DNA from: JBJKRF01 sp046704785
GTDB taxonomy: Bacteria; Chloroflexota; Anaerolineae; Anaerolineales; Villigracilaceae
Assembly: GCA_046704785.1 (NCBI GenBank)
Contig: JBJKRF010000127.1
Coordinates: 1 to 62,268, forward strand
Reading direction: 5' to 3'
Length of the DNA stretch: 62,268 nucleotides
A model generated the notes under the pieces. The model was given only the letters and a program-made list of their open reading frames with translations. It did no database searches and had not been told where the DNA came from. Shown piece by piece: positions 41,701 to 50,226 of this stretch. Every line of letters begins with the position of its first letter. The first letter of the stretch is position 1. Made by a program: the position numbers and the translations under genes.

Positions 41701-42568
41701 TTTGGGAGCCGTCGTTGTTGATGGCGGAACCCTTGATCACAGCGTGGATGCAGTCGCCGTGGCGAATCGCGTCGGACAGGCGTTTGAGCACAACGATGCC
41801 GACGCCGTTGCCCACCACCGTGCCGCGGGCCTTGGCGTCAAACGCGCGACAGCGACCATCAGGGGAACGAATGCCGCCCTCTTCGTACAGATAACCCGCC
41901 TTTAACGGCACACCGATGCGGGCCCCACCCGCCAAAGCCATATCACATTCGCCGCTCAACAAACTCTGGCAGGCAATATGAATGGCAACAGCGGAGGTCG
42001 AACAGGCCGTGTTGATCCCCAGGCTGGGGCCTTTCAAGTTCAGCTTGAACGAGACTCGCGTGACCGCGTATTCCTTTTCGCTGGCCAGCAGGACCGCATG
42101 GTTGCCGAGCATTTGAAGCAGGTCGGGATGGGTCATCAGATTTTTCTGAAAATAAGCATTCTGCCCGACGCCGCCGAAGACGCCGATGGGCCCCTGGTAC
42201 CCGTCCGGGCAATACCCCGCGTCTTCGAGCGCTTCCCAGGCCGTTTCCAAAAAGACCCGGTGCTGCGGGTCCATGATTTCCGCTTCCCTGGCATTGACAC
42301 CGAAAAAGGAGGCGTCGAACGCATCGGCGTCCGGCAGGACGGTTCCGGCGTTGACAAAGCTGGGGTCTCGCAAAGTTTTTTCGTCCGCGCCTGAAGCCTT
42401 CAGTTCGTCCTCCGTAAAAGGCCGAATCGACTCCACGCCATTTTTCAGGTTTTGCCAGAATTCGTTCACATTTCTGGCGTCTGGAAAGCGGCAGGCCATG
42501 CCCACAATGGCAATGCCGAACAGGTCGTTCTCGTCGGAAGGAGGAAGGTCGCTCATCTCTGGCCTCAT
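38768..42568 (-). CDS. Type I polyketide synthase module KS-AT-ACP-TE
   Basis: 1266 residues. KS about 15-445 with active cysteine C189 (TACSTS) and histidines H325 and H366. AT about 540-850 with S638 (GHSIGEY) and the HAFH motif at 734-737, which predicts malonyl-CoA. ACP about 935-1005 with S966 in DLGGSSLLATRL. TE about 1030-1255. No ketoreductase, dehydratase or enoylreductase, so the beta-keto group is left as is. The TE has GGICFGG, so C1097 replaces the usual nucleophilic serine. E1124 (LIEPATLP) takes the usual aspartate place; H1228 (GTHRS) is kept. It overlaps the NRPS stop by 4 bases. The acidic N-terminus may dock to the basic NRPS tail. No phosphopantetheinyl transferase is in the window. 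Confidence 0.92.
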   Translation of the reverse strand: MRPEMSDLPPSDENDLFGIAIVGMACRFPDARNVNEFWQNLKNGVESIRPFTEDELKASGADEKTLRDPSFVNAGTVLPDADAFDASFFGVNAREAEIMDPQHRVFLETAWEALEDAGYCPDGYQGPIGVFGGVGQNAYFQKNLMTHPDLLQMLGNHAVLLASEKEYAVTRVSFKLNLKGPSLGINTACSTSAVAIHIACQSLLSGECDMALAGGARIGVPLKAGYLYEEGGIRSPDGRCRAFDAKARGTVVGNGVGIVVLKRLSDAIRHGDCIHAVIKGSAINNDGSQKVGFTAPSIQGQAAAITEALTISGVEPNSVGYVETHGTGTLLGDPIEMAALTQAFRDSGAAGNGFCPIGSVKASIGHLDAAAGVAGVIKTALMLEHRMLLPSLNFEQPNPAIDFANSPFFVNTMLQPWKTDGLPRRAGVSSFGLGGTNAHLILEEAPASQPAGPGRSRQLLLLSARSEVALERATRNLSEHLRGNPGVDLADVAYTLQTGRRAFTHRRIVVGRNTEEIVSALEALDPQRVLTSSQEPTEREVVFLFSGQGAQYVNMGLELYQQEPVFRQAVDQCAEILKPKLSLDLRQLIYPPETAQEEAAQRLEQTAYTQLALFTIEYALATLWMDWGIKPRAMVGHSIGEYVAACLSGVFSLEDALSLVAARGRLMQEMPTGAMLAVPLSEEQLQPYLDEQVSVAVDDSPALRIVAGEKSAIDDLQKRLAAAGVEAQPLHTSHAFHSRMMEPACNPFLQRVKQVRLSAPQIPFASNVSGTWITNDEATDPNYWARQLRQPVRLRACLQEVMKLETIFLEVGPGRTLSASARRNAEKGARLLVLSSMRHPKENESDPNFLLTSLGRLWLNGVRVEWFRFHDGEKRRRVSLPTYPFERKRYWINPGKRVDTAAPAESVWADESESGLDAADSGAGSLLQADGPKSDVEKRLAVLWVGLLGVETLNVHDNFFDLGGSSLLATRLLTQISGSFGQKLPLSAIFEAPTIEKLAGLLEKQAPVRSAAKRRSSLVKIQEGESRRPPFFCVPGNLGNVFVDFEYLHRPLGSEQPFYGFQDGLGNPSDVRALAERYVEDVRRVQPEGPYFLGGICFGGPIVFEMAQQLRRQGQRVPFLALIEPATLPLPGANSYADLFDDIWKRFTRSRGGARKTVKMNLNEFITFLRLRVKLVANIWSLKQYAPQPYPDHLHVFLTKESFTKGSFLGWRDFAVGGAEIQEIPGTHRSITGDNERIEEEQMRVLGEKIKVGMDHALAEQKNASP

Positions 42569-45500
42569 CTGTTTTGCCTGAGTTGGCGCTGACGAAGTAG
42601 CGTCTCTCTGCGCGCCCGGGCCGGTTCGTCGCTCTTGGGAAGCAAGACCTTCCCAGGGTTGGCCGAGTCCTGTTTCAAATATTGACTCAACGCCCGAACG
42701 GTCGGGTATTTGAACATATCCGTGATCGGCAAATCCCTGCCGGTGACTTCCGCCAAACGGCTGTGCGCCCGCATAATGAGCAGCGAATGCCCGCCCAGGT
42801 CGAAGAAACTGTCGTCGAGGCCCACTTTCTCCACCTGCAGCAGCTCCCGCCAGATAGCGGCGATGGTCTTCTCCAGTTCCTTTTGGGGCGGCGCATAGGC
42901 CCTGACAGACCGGCGTTCCATGGTCGGCGCCGGCAAACGGCGTCGGTCTACTTTGCCATTCGAGTTCAGCGGCAACGCATCCAACAGCACGAAGGCCGCG
43001 GGCAGCATATATTCCGGCAGGCGTTCCTTTACAAATTCGCGCAGCGCATCGACCGTGAGCTGCGCCTGCGCCGCGGGCACGAGATACGCCACCAGGCGCT
43101 TATCGCCGGGGACGTCCTCACGCGCGACGACCACGGCTTCGTGCACAGCCGGATGAAGCGTCAGGACGGCTTCGATCTCACCCAACTCGATGCGGAATCC
43201 GCGCACCTTCACCTGAAAATCGAGGCGTCCCAAGTATTCGATCTCCCCGCCCGGCAGGAAACGGGTCAGGTCGCCCGTCTTGTACAAACGCGCTTGCGGG
43301 TCGGCGCTGAACGGGTCCGCGACGAAGCGTTCGGCCGTCAACTCCGGACGGTGCAGATATCCCCTGGCAACCTGCACGCCGCCAATATAGAGTTCGCCCG
43401 CCACGCCCACCGGCACCGGCTGCAGGGAAGAATCCAGGATGTAAAGTCGTGTGTTGGCAATCGGACGGCCAATGGGCACAATTTGGCGTCCGTCCTGCGG
43501 CTCGCATTCCCAGCAGGTCACGTCCACGGCGGCTTCCGTAGGCCCATAAAGGTTATACAGGCCGGCATCCAAACGTGTGAAGAAACGGGTTTGCAAGTCA
43601 TAAGGCAAAGCCTCGCCGCTACAAATGACGTATTTCAATGAGCGGCACAGCGCCAGGTCCTGGTCTTCCAGGAAAATCTGAAGCATGGACGGGACGAAAT
43701 GAATCGTGGTGATGTTTTGCTCCGCGATCAACCTGACCAGGTAATTGCTGTCTTTGTGCCCGCCAGGGCGCGCAATCACCAACTGCGCACCCACCAGCAG
43801 GGGCCAGAAGAACTCCCAAACGGATACGTCGAAGCTGAAAGGCGTTTTCTGCAGCACCCAGTCGGCTTCGGTCAGGTGAAACTTATCCTGCATCCAGGAT
43901 AGGCGATTGGCGATGCCGCGATGGACGTTCATCACGCCTTTGGGTTTTCCCGTCGAACCGGACGTATAGATGATGTAGGCCAGATTCTCCCCCGTCGCCT
44001 GGGGAGGCGGATTATCGGCATTTTCCCGGCTGATGGCAGCCCAGGCCGAGTCCAGGCAAAGCACCTGCGCCCGTGGGGATGGCAGGCGTGCCGCCAAATG
44101 CGCCTGCGTCAGCACGACGGGCACTTCCGTATCCTCCAGCATAAAGGCCAGCCGCTCGGCGGGATATTCCGGGTCGATGGGCACATACGCTCCACCGGCC
44201 TTGAGAATGCCGTACAACGCCACGACCATTTCGAAAGAACGCTCCATGAAGACGCCCACCGGCACATCGGGCCCGACGCCCAGACTGCGCAGGTGATGGG
44301 CCAATTGGTTGGCGCGCTGATTAAGTTCCAGGTAGGTCAGCGTCTCTCCTTCGAAACGCAGCGCCACCGCATCGGGCGTCCGCTCCACCTGCGCTTCGAA
44401 CTGCTGGTGGATGCACCCTTTAGCGGGGTAGTCGACGCGCGTATCGTTCCACTCGGCCAGCACCTGTTGCTTCTCCGGCTGAGTCAGCATTGGCAAAGTG
44501 GCAAGTTGCGCCTCCGGGTTGGCTGCCATCCCTTCCAGCAACGTCTTCAAATGCCCCAACATCCGCCCGATAGCCAAATCGCCGAACCGGCGTCGGTCAT
44601 AAGAAATTTTCAAGGCCAGTCCCGTGCCACTGGTTCCGTACAACGTCAGCGGGAAGCTCGACTCTTCGACCAGGTGAAACTCTCTATGTTGCCAGTTCGT
44701 TCCTTCGCTGCGCAAGCGTTCGTTAAACTCGTATTCTTCGAAAACAACGTCGCTTTCGAACAGGGGCGTACCGCGTGGCACACCGCTCCAGCCCAAAATC
44801 TGCACCAAGGGCGTTTGTTCGTAGTCCCGCACGGCAATCTGTTGTTCCCGCAGTTCCTTCAACCAGGGAATCAAAGCATGCTGCGGCGAAACACGTACAC
44901 GTACAGGCAAGGTATTGATGAAGAGACCGATAGCTTGCGAGGTTCGTCGACGCCCGGCCCGTACCACGCCGAAAATCACATCTTCTTCGCCCGTGTAACG
45001 GCTCAAAAGCAGAGCCCAGGCACCCTGGACGAAAGTGTTCAGGGTCAACCGGTGCTGCTCGGCGATCTCTTTCAGCGTCGACGTAACCGATTCCGCCATC
45101 CGAATCGACTGCTCGCCGCGCCCGTCCTGTTCAGCGTCGTCCACGCCGAAGGCTTTGGACACAATGTCCACCTGCGTAGGCGCCGTAAAGCCCTGCAACA
45201 ATGCCCGCCAGAAAGCCTGCGACCCGGAAAAATCGATGCGCTGTACCCGCTCGATGTGTTCACGGTAAGGGACGGGAGCCTCAAGCTGTAAAGTGCGTCC
45301 CTCGCAATTTGCGGCGTAAAAAGCAAATACTTCCTTGAGAAACTCGTAGCGTGAACGGCCATCCAGGATGATGTGATGGTTCGTCCACACGAGTTTGTAG
45401 TCCGCGTCGGCCCAGCGGAAAAGCGTCAGGCGAGAAAGCGGCGCCTGGGTAAGACCGAAGCTTCGTTGGCGGTCGAGCTTCAGGAACGTCTCGAATTTAT

Positions 45501-45804
45501 CCTGTTGGGCCGCCGGAGATAGATCTCGCCAGTCCTGCTGGTCGAACGGCAGCGCAACCTGCGAATGCACATCCTGCAGAGGCTCATCCAGGCCTTCCCA
45601 TCGAAAGCTGGTACGCAGGACCGAATGACGCGCCAAAACCTGCTCCCAAGCCTTTCGAAAAGCCGGCACATCCAGGTCTTCTCTTAACGAGCCGACGGTC
45701 TGCTGAACATAGACGCCGGTCTTGGGGTCCAGGCGGTACTGAAAAAGTATGCCCTGCTGCATGGGCGAAAGTTGATAAGTGTCTGTTACAAAGTCCGTGT
45801 TCAT
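42565..45804 (-). CDS. Nonribosomal peptide synthetase module C-A-PCP, predicted serine-activating
   Basis: 1079 residues from the ATG at 45804 (GGGAG upstream). Condensation domain about 5-430, with intact H143-H144-x4-G149 (NHHIILDG). Adenylation domain about 465-965: YTSGSTGKPKG, NLYGPTE, YKTGD and the A10 lysine K951. Aligning with GrsA gives the pocket D659, V660, W663, H702, I727, S729, L752, V760, D761, K951, that is DVWHISLVDK, which matches the known serine codes. PCP about 975-1045 with S1007 (DLGGHSLL). The C domain is first, so it needs an outside acyl or aminoacyl donor. The tail is very basic. It feeds the PKS encoded next. Confidence 0.92.
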   Translation of the reverse strand: MNTDFVTDTYQLSPMQQGILFQYRLDPKTGVYVQQTVGSLREDLDVPAFRKAWEQVLARHSVLRTSFRWEGLDEPLQDVHSQVALPFDQQDWRDLSPAAQQDKFETFLKLDRQRSFGLTQAPLSRLTLFRWADADYKLVWTNHHIILDGRSRYEFLKEVFAFYAANCEGRTLQLEAPVPYREHIERVQRIDFSGSQAFWRALLQGFTAPTQVDIVSKAFGVDDAEQDGRGEQSIRMAESVTSTLKEIAEQHRLTLNTFVQGAWALLLSRYTGEEDVIFGVVRAGRRRTSQAIGLFINTLPVRVRVSPQHALIPWLKELREQQIAVRDYEQTPLVQILGWSGVPRGTPLFESDVVFEEYEFNERLRSEGTNWQHREFHLVEESSFPLTLYGTSGTGLALKISYDRRRFGDLAIGRMLGHLKTLLEGMAANPEAQLATLPMLTQPEKQQVLAEWNDTRVDYPAKGCIHQQFEAQVERTPDAVALRFEGETLTYLELNQRANQLAHHLRSLGVGPDVPVGVFMERSFEMVVALYGILKAGGAYVPIDPEYPAERLAFMLEDTEVPVVLTQAHLAARLPSPRAQVLCLDSAWAAISRENADNPPPQATGENLAYIIYTSGSTGKPKGVMNVHRGIANRLSWMQDKFHLTEADWVLQKTPFSFDVSVWEFFWPLLVGAQLVIARPGGHKDSNYLVRLIAEQNITTIHFVPSMLQIFLEDQDLALCRSLKYVICSGEALPYDLQTRFFTRLDAGLYNLYGPTEAAVDVTCWECEPQDGRQIVPIGRPIANTRLYILDSSLQPVPVGVAGELYIGGVQVARGYLHRPELTAERFVADPFSADPQARLYKTGDLTRFLPGGEIEYLGRLDFQVKVRGFRIELGEIEAVLTLHPAVHEAVVVAREDVPGDKRLVAYLVPAAQAQLTVDALREFVKERLPEYMLPAAFVLLDALPLNSNGKVDRRRLPAPTMERRSVRAYAPPQKELEKTIAAIWRELLQVEKVGLDDSFFDLGGHSLLIMRAHSRLAEVTGRDLPITDMFKYPTVRALSQYLKQDSANPGKVLLPKSDEPARARRETLLRQRQLRQNR

Positions 45805-45852
45805 CTCATGCGCTCCCAAAGGTCAACAGGCCGAGCAAACCAGGCGAATATG

Positions 45853-47097
45853 TCACGCAACCGTGACCTTCGAGGCATCTTGATTCCCTTGACGAAGTAT
45901 CTGTAATGCTTCATAGGCCTCGAGCAAACGTTTCGCCTGGTGCGGCCAGGCCAGCTCTGCTGCGATTCTGGCCTGTCCTGCTTTTCCCATCGCCGCCCGT
46001 TGTTCGGGATCGTCAATCAGGGCGGCAATCTTCTCGGCAAAGTCCCGTTCGTCACCCGGCGTGGCATAGACGGCAGCCTCGTGCGCCGTAAAACGATGCT
46101 CCGGCAGGTCAGAAGATACAATTGGCTTTCCCATCGCCATATATTCCATGACTTTGGCCGCCGTGGAGCGATTGTTATATGGGTCGGACGGTTCGGGGGC
46201 CACGCAAAGATCCATGACCTTGAAATACTGCGCAATCTCCTCCGGGCTTTTTATCCAGCCGGCGAACAGGACATAAGGAGTAATGTTCAACTCAACGGAA
46301 AGGGTTTTCAAACCGGGCATGGCACCCCCGTCGCCCAGGACGACGCACAAAAGGTTGGTCCTGCCGAGTTCGTACACCAGGTAGTGAATAGCCCGCATCA
46401 AATTGTCGACGCCGTCCTGCACGCCCGTCACGCCAATGTAACCGATGATTGTCTTTCCACCTTCCCGCAGGCTTTGTTTGGTATCGGCGGACGTGGACAA
46501 CTCCTTCAAATCCGGGCCGTTGCGCACCACCGTAATCCGACTTTTTTCGAGCTTGCCACGCTGGAGCGCGATTTCTCGATAGGACTCATTCGTAGAAAGC
46601 ACATGGTCGGCAAGACGAAACGAAAGGCCCTCCAGCCCGACCAGGATGCGGTATACCGTTTCGCTGCCTTTTCCCCTGAAATGGGCGTAGTACAGCTCGG
46701 GCGCCAGGTCGTGATGATCGAACATATACAGCTTGCCGAATAGTTTATAGAACCCGGCGATGAAAGCAAACGTATCCGGCGGTTGCGCCGTATGGACGAT
46801 GTCGAAGCCTTCTTTCACGAAAACGTACAGCGACAGGACGAAAATGGCGATCATCGAATAACCATATTCCCACAGATAACCCAGGAAGCCTTTCGAATCT
46901 GGAGGCGGGGGGAAACGATAGATGTTGACTCCGTCCAAAACCTCGTGCCAGGGTTGGCCTTTCGCTCCTGCGCTGATAACCGTCACGTGATAGCCTCCAG
47001 ACAACAACGCCGCGGCTTCATGCCGTACCCGGTCATCGTGCGGGAACGGCGCATTCTCCAGCAACATCAGGACGCGTTTATTTTTAGCTGATTTCAT
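45853..47097 (-). CDS. Glycosyltransferase family 4
   Basis: 414 residues with a two-Rossmann GT-B layout. N-terminal acceptor half: RVLMLLENAPFPHDDRVRHEAAALLSGGYHV. C-terminal donor half: GYIGVTGVQDGVDNLMRAI, YVLFAGWI, and the sugar-nucleotide motif CVAPEPSDPYNNRSTAAKVMEYMAMGKPIVSSD, where the E of KVMEYMAMGKP is the conserved glutamate region. A hydrophobic segment near residues 80-105 may touch the membrane. Probably adds one sugar to the lipid-linked repeat unit; donor and linkage unknown. It lies 48 bases before the NRPS gene on the same strand. Confidence 0.88.
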   Translation of the reverse strand: MKSAKNKRVLMLLENAPFPHDDRVRHEAAALLSGGYHVTVISAGAKGQPWHEVLDGVNIYRFPPPPDSKGFLGYLWEYGYSMIAIFVLSLYVFVKEGFDIVHTAQPPDTFAFIAGFYKLFGKLYMFDHHDLAPELYYAHFRGKGSETVYRILVGLEGLSFRLADHVLSTNESYREIALQRGKLEKSRITVVRNGPDLKELSTSADTKQSLREGGKTIIGYIGVTGVQDGVDNLMRAIHYLVYELGRTNLLCVVLGDGGAMPGLKTLSVELNITPYVLFAGWIKSPEEIAQYFKVMDLCVAPEPSDPYNNRSTAAKVMEYMAMGKPIVSSDLPEHRFTAHEAAVYATPGDERDFAEKIAALIDDPEQRAAMGKAGQARIAAELAWPHQAKRLLEAYEALQILRQGNQDASKVTVA

Positions 47098-47145
47098 ATC
47101 GGATCTCCCGGCGCTCGATCACAAAGGTACTGCGCCCAAACCACA

Positions 47146-48120
47146 TCATGTTTTGTACTTCAACCAGGTGACAAGATTCCAACTCAATGGGCCGTGCTGT
47201 CTTTGCAGTTCCACGTAATGCTGCGCCGTCTTATTCTTGATCGGCTTTCTTTCTCTCAAGACTGTAGGGGCCTGCCATAAGAAGTTTTTCCAACCACGTA
47301 GCACATTAACAAAATAGCCATAGCGCGCACCGCGGAAAAACGTGGCGCCCATTTTCAGCGGTGCAAAAATCAGCAGCATCCACCATGGGAAACGCAAGAG
47401 ATAGACCGACAGACAATGACTAAACAACATCTCTTCGCGCTGACCACCACGGATGCGAGAATACGGCGAAGCGCGGTGAAAGACAAGCGAAGACGGGTAA
47501 TATAAAATGTCGTAGCCGGCATCCAACACGCGCAAACTGAACTCCATACCTTCGTAGCCGAAAAACAAATGTTCCCAAAACGGTCCGACCTGGTCGAACA
47601 CTGCTTTCCGAATCGCGCAGCCGCCCTCCGAGAAGCTGAAACTGAGAAACTCCATATTCTGGAAGGCAAGGTCATTCTCCGAATAGGACCATCCGGCAAT
47701 GCCATCAATCTGCCTGGTATATGCGTTGACGATTTTGCTGTTAATGACTCCAATTTTTGGATCGGAATATAACTTTTTCACAATGTTATCGAACATGTTC
47801 TTCGCCGGGCTAGCATCGCTATCCAGGCAAACAACGATCTCTCCCTCAGCAAGGGCAATCCCGGCATTGCGCGCATAGCTGACGCCCATATTGCGGTCAA
47901 GAGCAACAGTTCGGACTCCCGGATAGGTTTGCGCAAGCGCTTCGACCGTGCCATCATTCGAACCGTTATCGACAACAATGATCTCAAAATTCTTATAGGC
48001 CTGGTCGTAGACGGCCTGAACCGTCTCAAGCACATCTGCTTTTCTATTCCAGGTGATAATGACAACACTTATGACGGGAACGTTCGTCCCTGTATTCATG
48101 AGGTTATTCATCCTTTTCAC
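47146..48120 (-). CDS. Glycosyltransferase family 2
   Basis: 324 residues, GT-A fold. The start ISVVIITWNRKADVLETVQAVYDQAYKNFEIIVVDNGSNDGT and the metal-binding CLDSDASPA are standard. The acceptor side carries GYEGMEFSLRVLDAGYDILY, an ED-type segment. A hydrophobic helix near residues 240-262 (FPWWMLLIFAPLKMGATFF) suggests membrane contact. It resembles rhamnosyl- or mycofactocin-type GT2 enzymes in arrangement, but the sugar cannot be assigned. Adjacent genes on both sides belong to the same cluster. Confidence 0.88.
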   Translation of the reverse strand: MKRMNNLMNTGTNVPVISVVIITWNRKADVLETVQAVYDQAYKNFEIIVVDNGSNDGTVEALAQTYPGVRTVALDRNMGVSYARNAGIALAEGEIVVCLDSDASPAKNMFDNIVKKLYSDPKIGVINSKIVNAYTRQIDGIAGWSYSENDLAFQNMEFLSFSFSEGGCAIRKAVFDQVGPFWEHLFFGYEGMEFSLRVLDAGYDILYYPSSLVFHRASPYSRIRGGQREEMLFSHCLSVYLLRFPWWMLLIFAPLKMGATFFRGARYGYFVNVLRGWKNFLWQAPTVLRERKPIKNKTAQHYVELQRQHGPLSWNLVTWLKYKT

Positions 48121-48162
48121 AACATCCGTCTCCGCTTAAATCCGAATACGGAAGGTCAATAG

Positions 48163-48993
48163 TCATTGCGCCAAACGTCTGTTACGTATGTCACGTAAGG
48201 ACCTGCCGGCAAGTGTATCCTCACGCGCCCAGCGTAACATCTGCAAGAAGTAGCCATACCAGCGCGTCAGCTTAAAGCGGAAAGTCTGCAGGGTATCCTG
48301 CGACTCGCAAGGACGACGCCATACATTAAACTGTCCGTTTCTTCCCGTGACCACGCCAAAAGCAACTGCATATCCAACTTCCATGGCGATCCTGCGAGTC
48401 GTTCTATTCGACTGGCCGTAAGGGTAGGCCAGGAACGATATGTATTCATCCAGCCTTGTTTCCAGGTAATCTTTCGAGGTGAGCAGTTCATGCTTGATTT
48501 GCTTGCTGGATAGAGCAGGCAAGTGCGCATGTGTATAAGTGTGGCTGCCAAAAACAACGCCGGCGTCTCGCAAGGTTCTGACCTGCTCCCAGGTTAATAA
48601 ACAAGCCTCTGGAGCCCCATCCCAACGGCTCTTTCTGCCAACACAAGCGGCAACCAGAAAAACGGTGGCTGTGAACCCATAGCGCTGAAGGACGGGGTAG
48701 GCATTCGTCAAGAAATCTTCGTAGCCATCGTCAAAGGTCAGAGCAAAAGTTTTCTCCAAAAACGTCGCGCCTTGATTCGAAGCCTGTAAAAGGTCCGTCA
48801 GGGTCAGGCATCGATACCCACGCTCGTGAAGATATTGCATCTGACGCTCAAACTGGTCGATGGGCATCACATACGCCGAGCGTCCGGCGCTCGTGGTGTC
48901 AGACGCAATTTGGTGATAGGCCAGAATCGGCGGGCCCGCCGAAAAGGAGCCATACGCTTCCAAAGGATTACTTTCTTGACGGAAAGTTTTCAT
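48163..48993 (-). CDS. Polysaccharide deacetylase, NodB-like
   Basis: 276 residues of the carbohydrate esterase 4 family: AYHQIASD near the start, catalytic/metal TFDDGYEDF, the histidine pair in FGSHTYTHAHLP, and AYPYGQSNRTTRRIAMEVGYAVAFG. The metal triad D-H-H is complete, so it should be active. It has no signal peptide, so it may remove acetyl groups from lipid-linked intermediates inside the cell. This makes two deacetylase-type genes in the cluster, the other being the last gene, and fits with acetamido sugars made by the upstream trio. Confidence 0.88.
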   Translation of the reverse strand: MKTFRQESNPLEAYGSFSAGPPILAYHQIASDTTSAGRSAYVMPIDQFERQMQYLHERGYRCLTLTDLLQASNQGATFLEKTFALTFDDGYEDFLTNAYPVLQRYGFTATVFLVAACVGRKSRWDGAPEACLLTWEQVRTLRDAGVVFGSHTYTHAHLPALSSKQIKHELLTSKDYLETRLDEYISFLAYPYGQSNRTTRRIAMEVGYAVAFGVVTGRNGQFNVWRRPCESQDTLQTFRFKLTRWYGYFLQMLRWAREDTLAGRSLRDIRNRRLAQ

Positions 48994-49029
48994 AACTCAT
49001 CCAGACTCAGACTTCCGCTTTGCGCTGCA

Positions 49030-50226
49030 TCATTGCCGCGCTCTGTGCGACAGTCTCACCTGTCTCCGAACATACTTTGCGACGCCAAGCAACCTCTCCG
49101 AACGGCGCAAAGAAGCCAGCAAGGCATCATGGATCAGCGCCAACGTGTACAGGCCGTCGGCCAAGGGTCGCTTCGGATAAATCTGAAAATCGACCCTGTT
49201 TTTCAGCCGGTTGGTCCAGCGCTCCTTGTACGAATTGTAGGAACCAAAATCCATCGTTTCTGCGCCGTTGGCGCTTAACTGGGTTACATAGAGTTCCAGC
49301 AACACCAGCTCCGGGGAATATTTCAAATAATCAACGTCATAGGCCAAAAGCTGCCCAACAATGTTCTTGCCAAAAATAAAGTTGAGCATCTGCGCAAGTT
49401 GAACTTCACCTGCCACCAACGTTAACAATTCGATCTGGCCCTTGGCAGTCAGTTGATGCGTTGCCTCAAGATAGAATTCACGATAACAGGCTTGATTGAA
49501 CATACTTGGCGTTTCCGTCGAATTCCAACGCTTACGATGCAAATCAAAGAACATTGACAGGTCCGTCTCGAATCGGTCAGTTGTCGAAGACCGTCTTAAC
49601 GAAACTTTGCCCAGGTCTCGTTCTAATTTTCTGACTTGGGGGGCTAAACCTCTTCTTGCCCGGTTCTTCCTACGCTGCTCTGCGCTTTCTACCGTTGTAT
49701 GGTTAACTTCTAAAAGCATACATTTTTCGACTGCCGTTAGGCCACGCAACGAATCACTATCGAGGCGATTCCGCAAAAATGCGGTTGTCGGAGACGTCTC
49801 TGGAATGTGTTCCAGGCGAAGAACATCCCAGCCCTCCGAAGGTTTGAGCAAATAATCGAAAACGCAAGTGAGCACGTCTTCATTGCTCTTCCCGATAATG
49901 AGGTCCTGGTAGTTGGATTCGGCGGCTGCAATCAACTCAAGACGAGAAACGTTTATTCCCAAAAATCTGGTGTGAGTCTGTTTTAAAGGTGCCAGAGCAA
50001 CCACAACGCCCGCTTCTCTAATAATCAAGACAAAAAGCTCAGCGTCTTCGTGGAAGTATTTCCAATAGGTCATTTGCCATTCGTACGTCAGTTCAACCGT
50101 TTTTGTCTGACTTTTATCGAGGAGGGCATTCCATTCTTCCTTGAGGGTTTCCAAAGAGTCGACATCCCGGAGTCTCTCGATTGTCAGTGCTGCATTCACC
50201 ATTCGGTCTATGCCCTCGTGTCTCAA
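49030..50226 (-). CDS. CelD/BcsL-like GNAT acyltransferase
   Basis: 398 residues. The N-terminal part, LKEEWNALLDKSQTKTVELTYEWQMTYWKYF and LFVLIIREAGVVVALAPL, is typical of the CelD/BcsL family in polysaccharide loci. The C-terminal GNAT fold holds IELLTLVAGEVQLAQMLNFIFG and YDVDYLKYSPELVLLELYVTQL. MDFGSYNSYKERWTNRLKNR closely follows the family's usual DFGxGxxxYKxxW pattern. Acyl donor and acceptor are unknown; O- or N-acetylation of the polysaccharide is likely. The start overlaps the previous glycosyltransferase stop by 4 bases; an ATG at 50202 is an alternative. Confidence 0.8.
   Translation of the reverse strand: MRHEGIDRMVNAALTIERLRDVDSLETLKEEWNALLDKSQTKTVELTYEWQMTYWKYFHEDAELFVLIIREAGVVVALAPLKQTHTRFLGINVSRLELIAAAESNYQDLIIGKSNEDVLTCVFDYLLKPSEGWDVLRLEHIPETSPTTAFLRNRLDSDSLRGLTAVEKCMLLEVNHTTVESAEQRRKNRARRGLAPQVRKLERDLGKVSLRRSSTTDRFETDLSMFFDLHRKRWNSTETPSMFNQACYREFYLEATHQLTAKGQIELLTLVAGEVQLAQMLNFIFGKNIVGQLLAYDVDYLKYSPELVLLELYVTQLSANGAETMDFGSYNSYKERWTNRLKNRVDFQIYPKRPLADGLYTLALIHDALLASLRRSERLLGVAKYVRRQVRLSHRARQ

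Noticed and set aside
43921..45291. Long plus-strand frame inside the NRPS gene
   Set aside because: Antisense of the condensation and adenylation domains, no start signal or family features.
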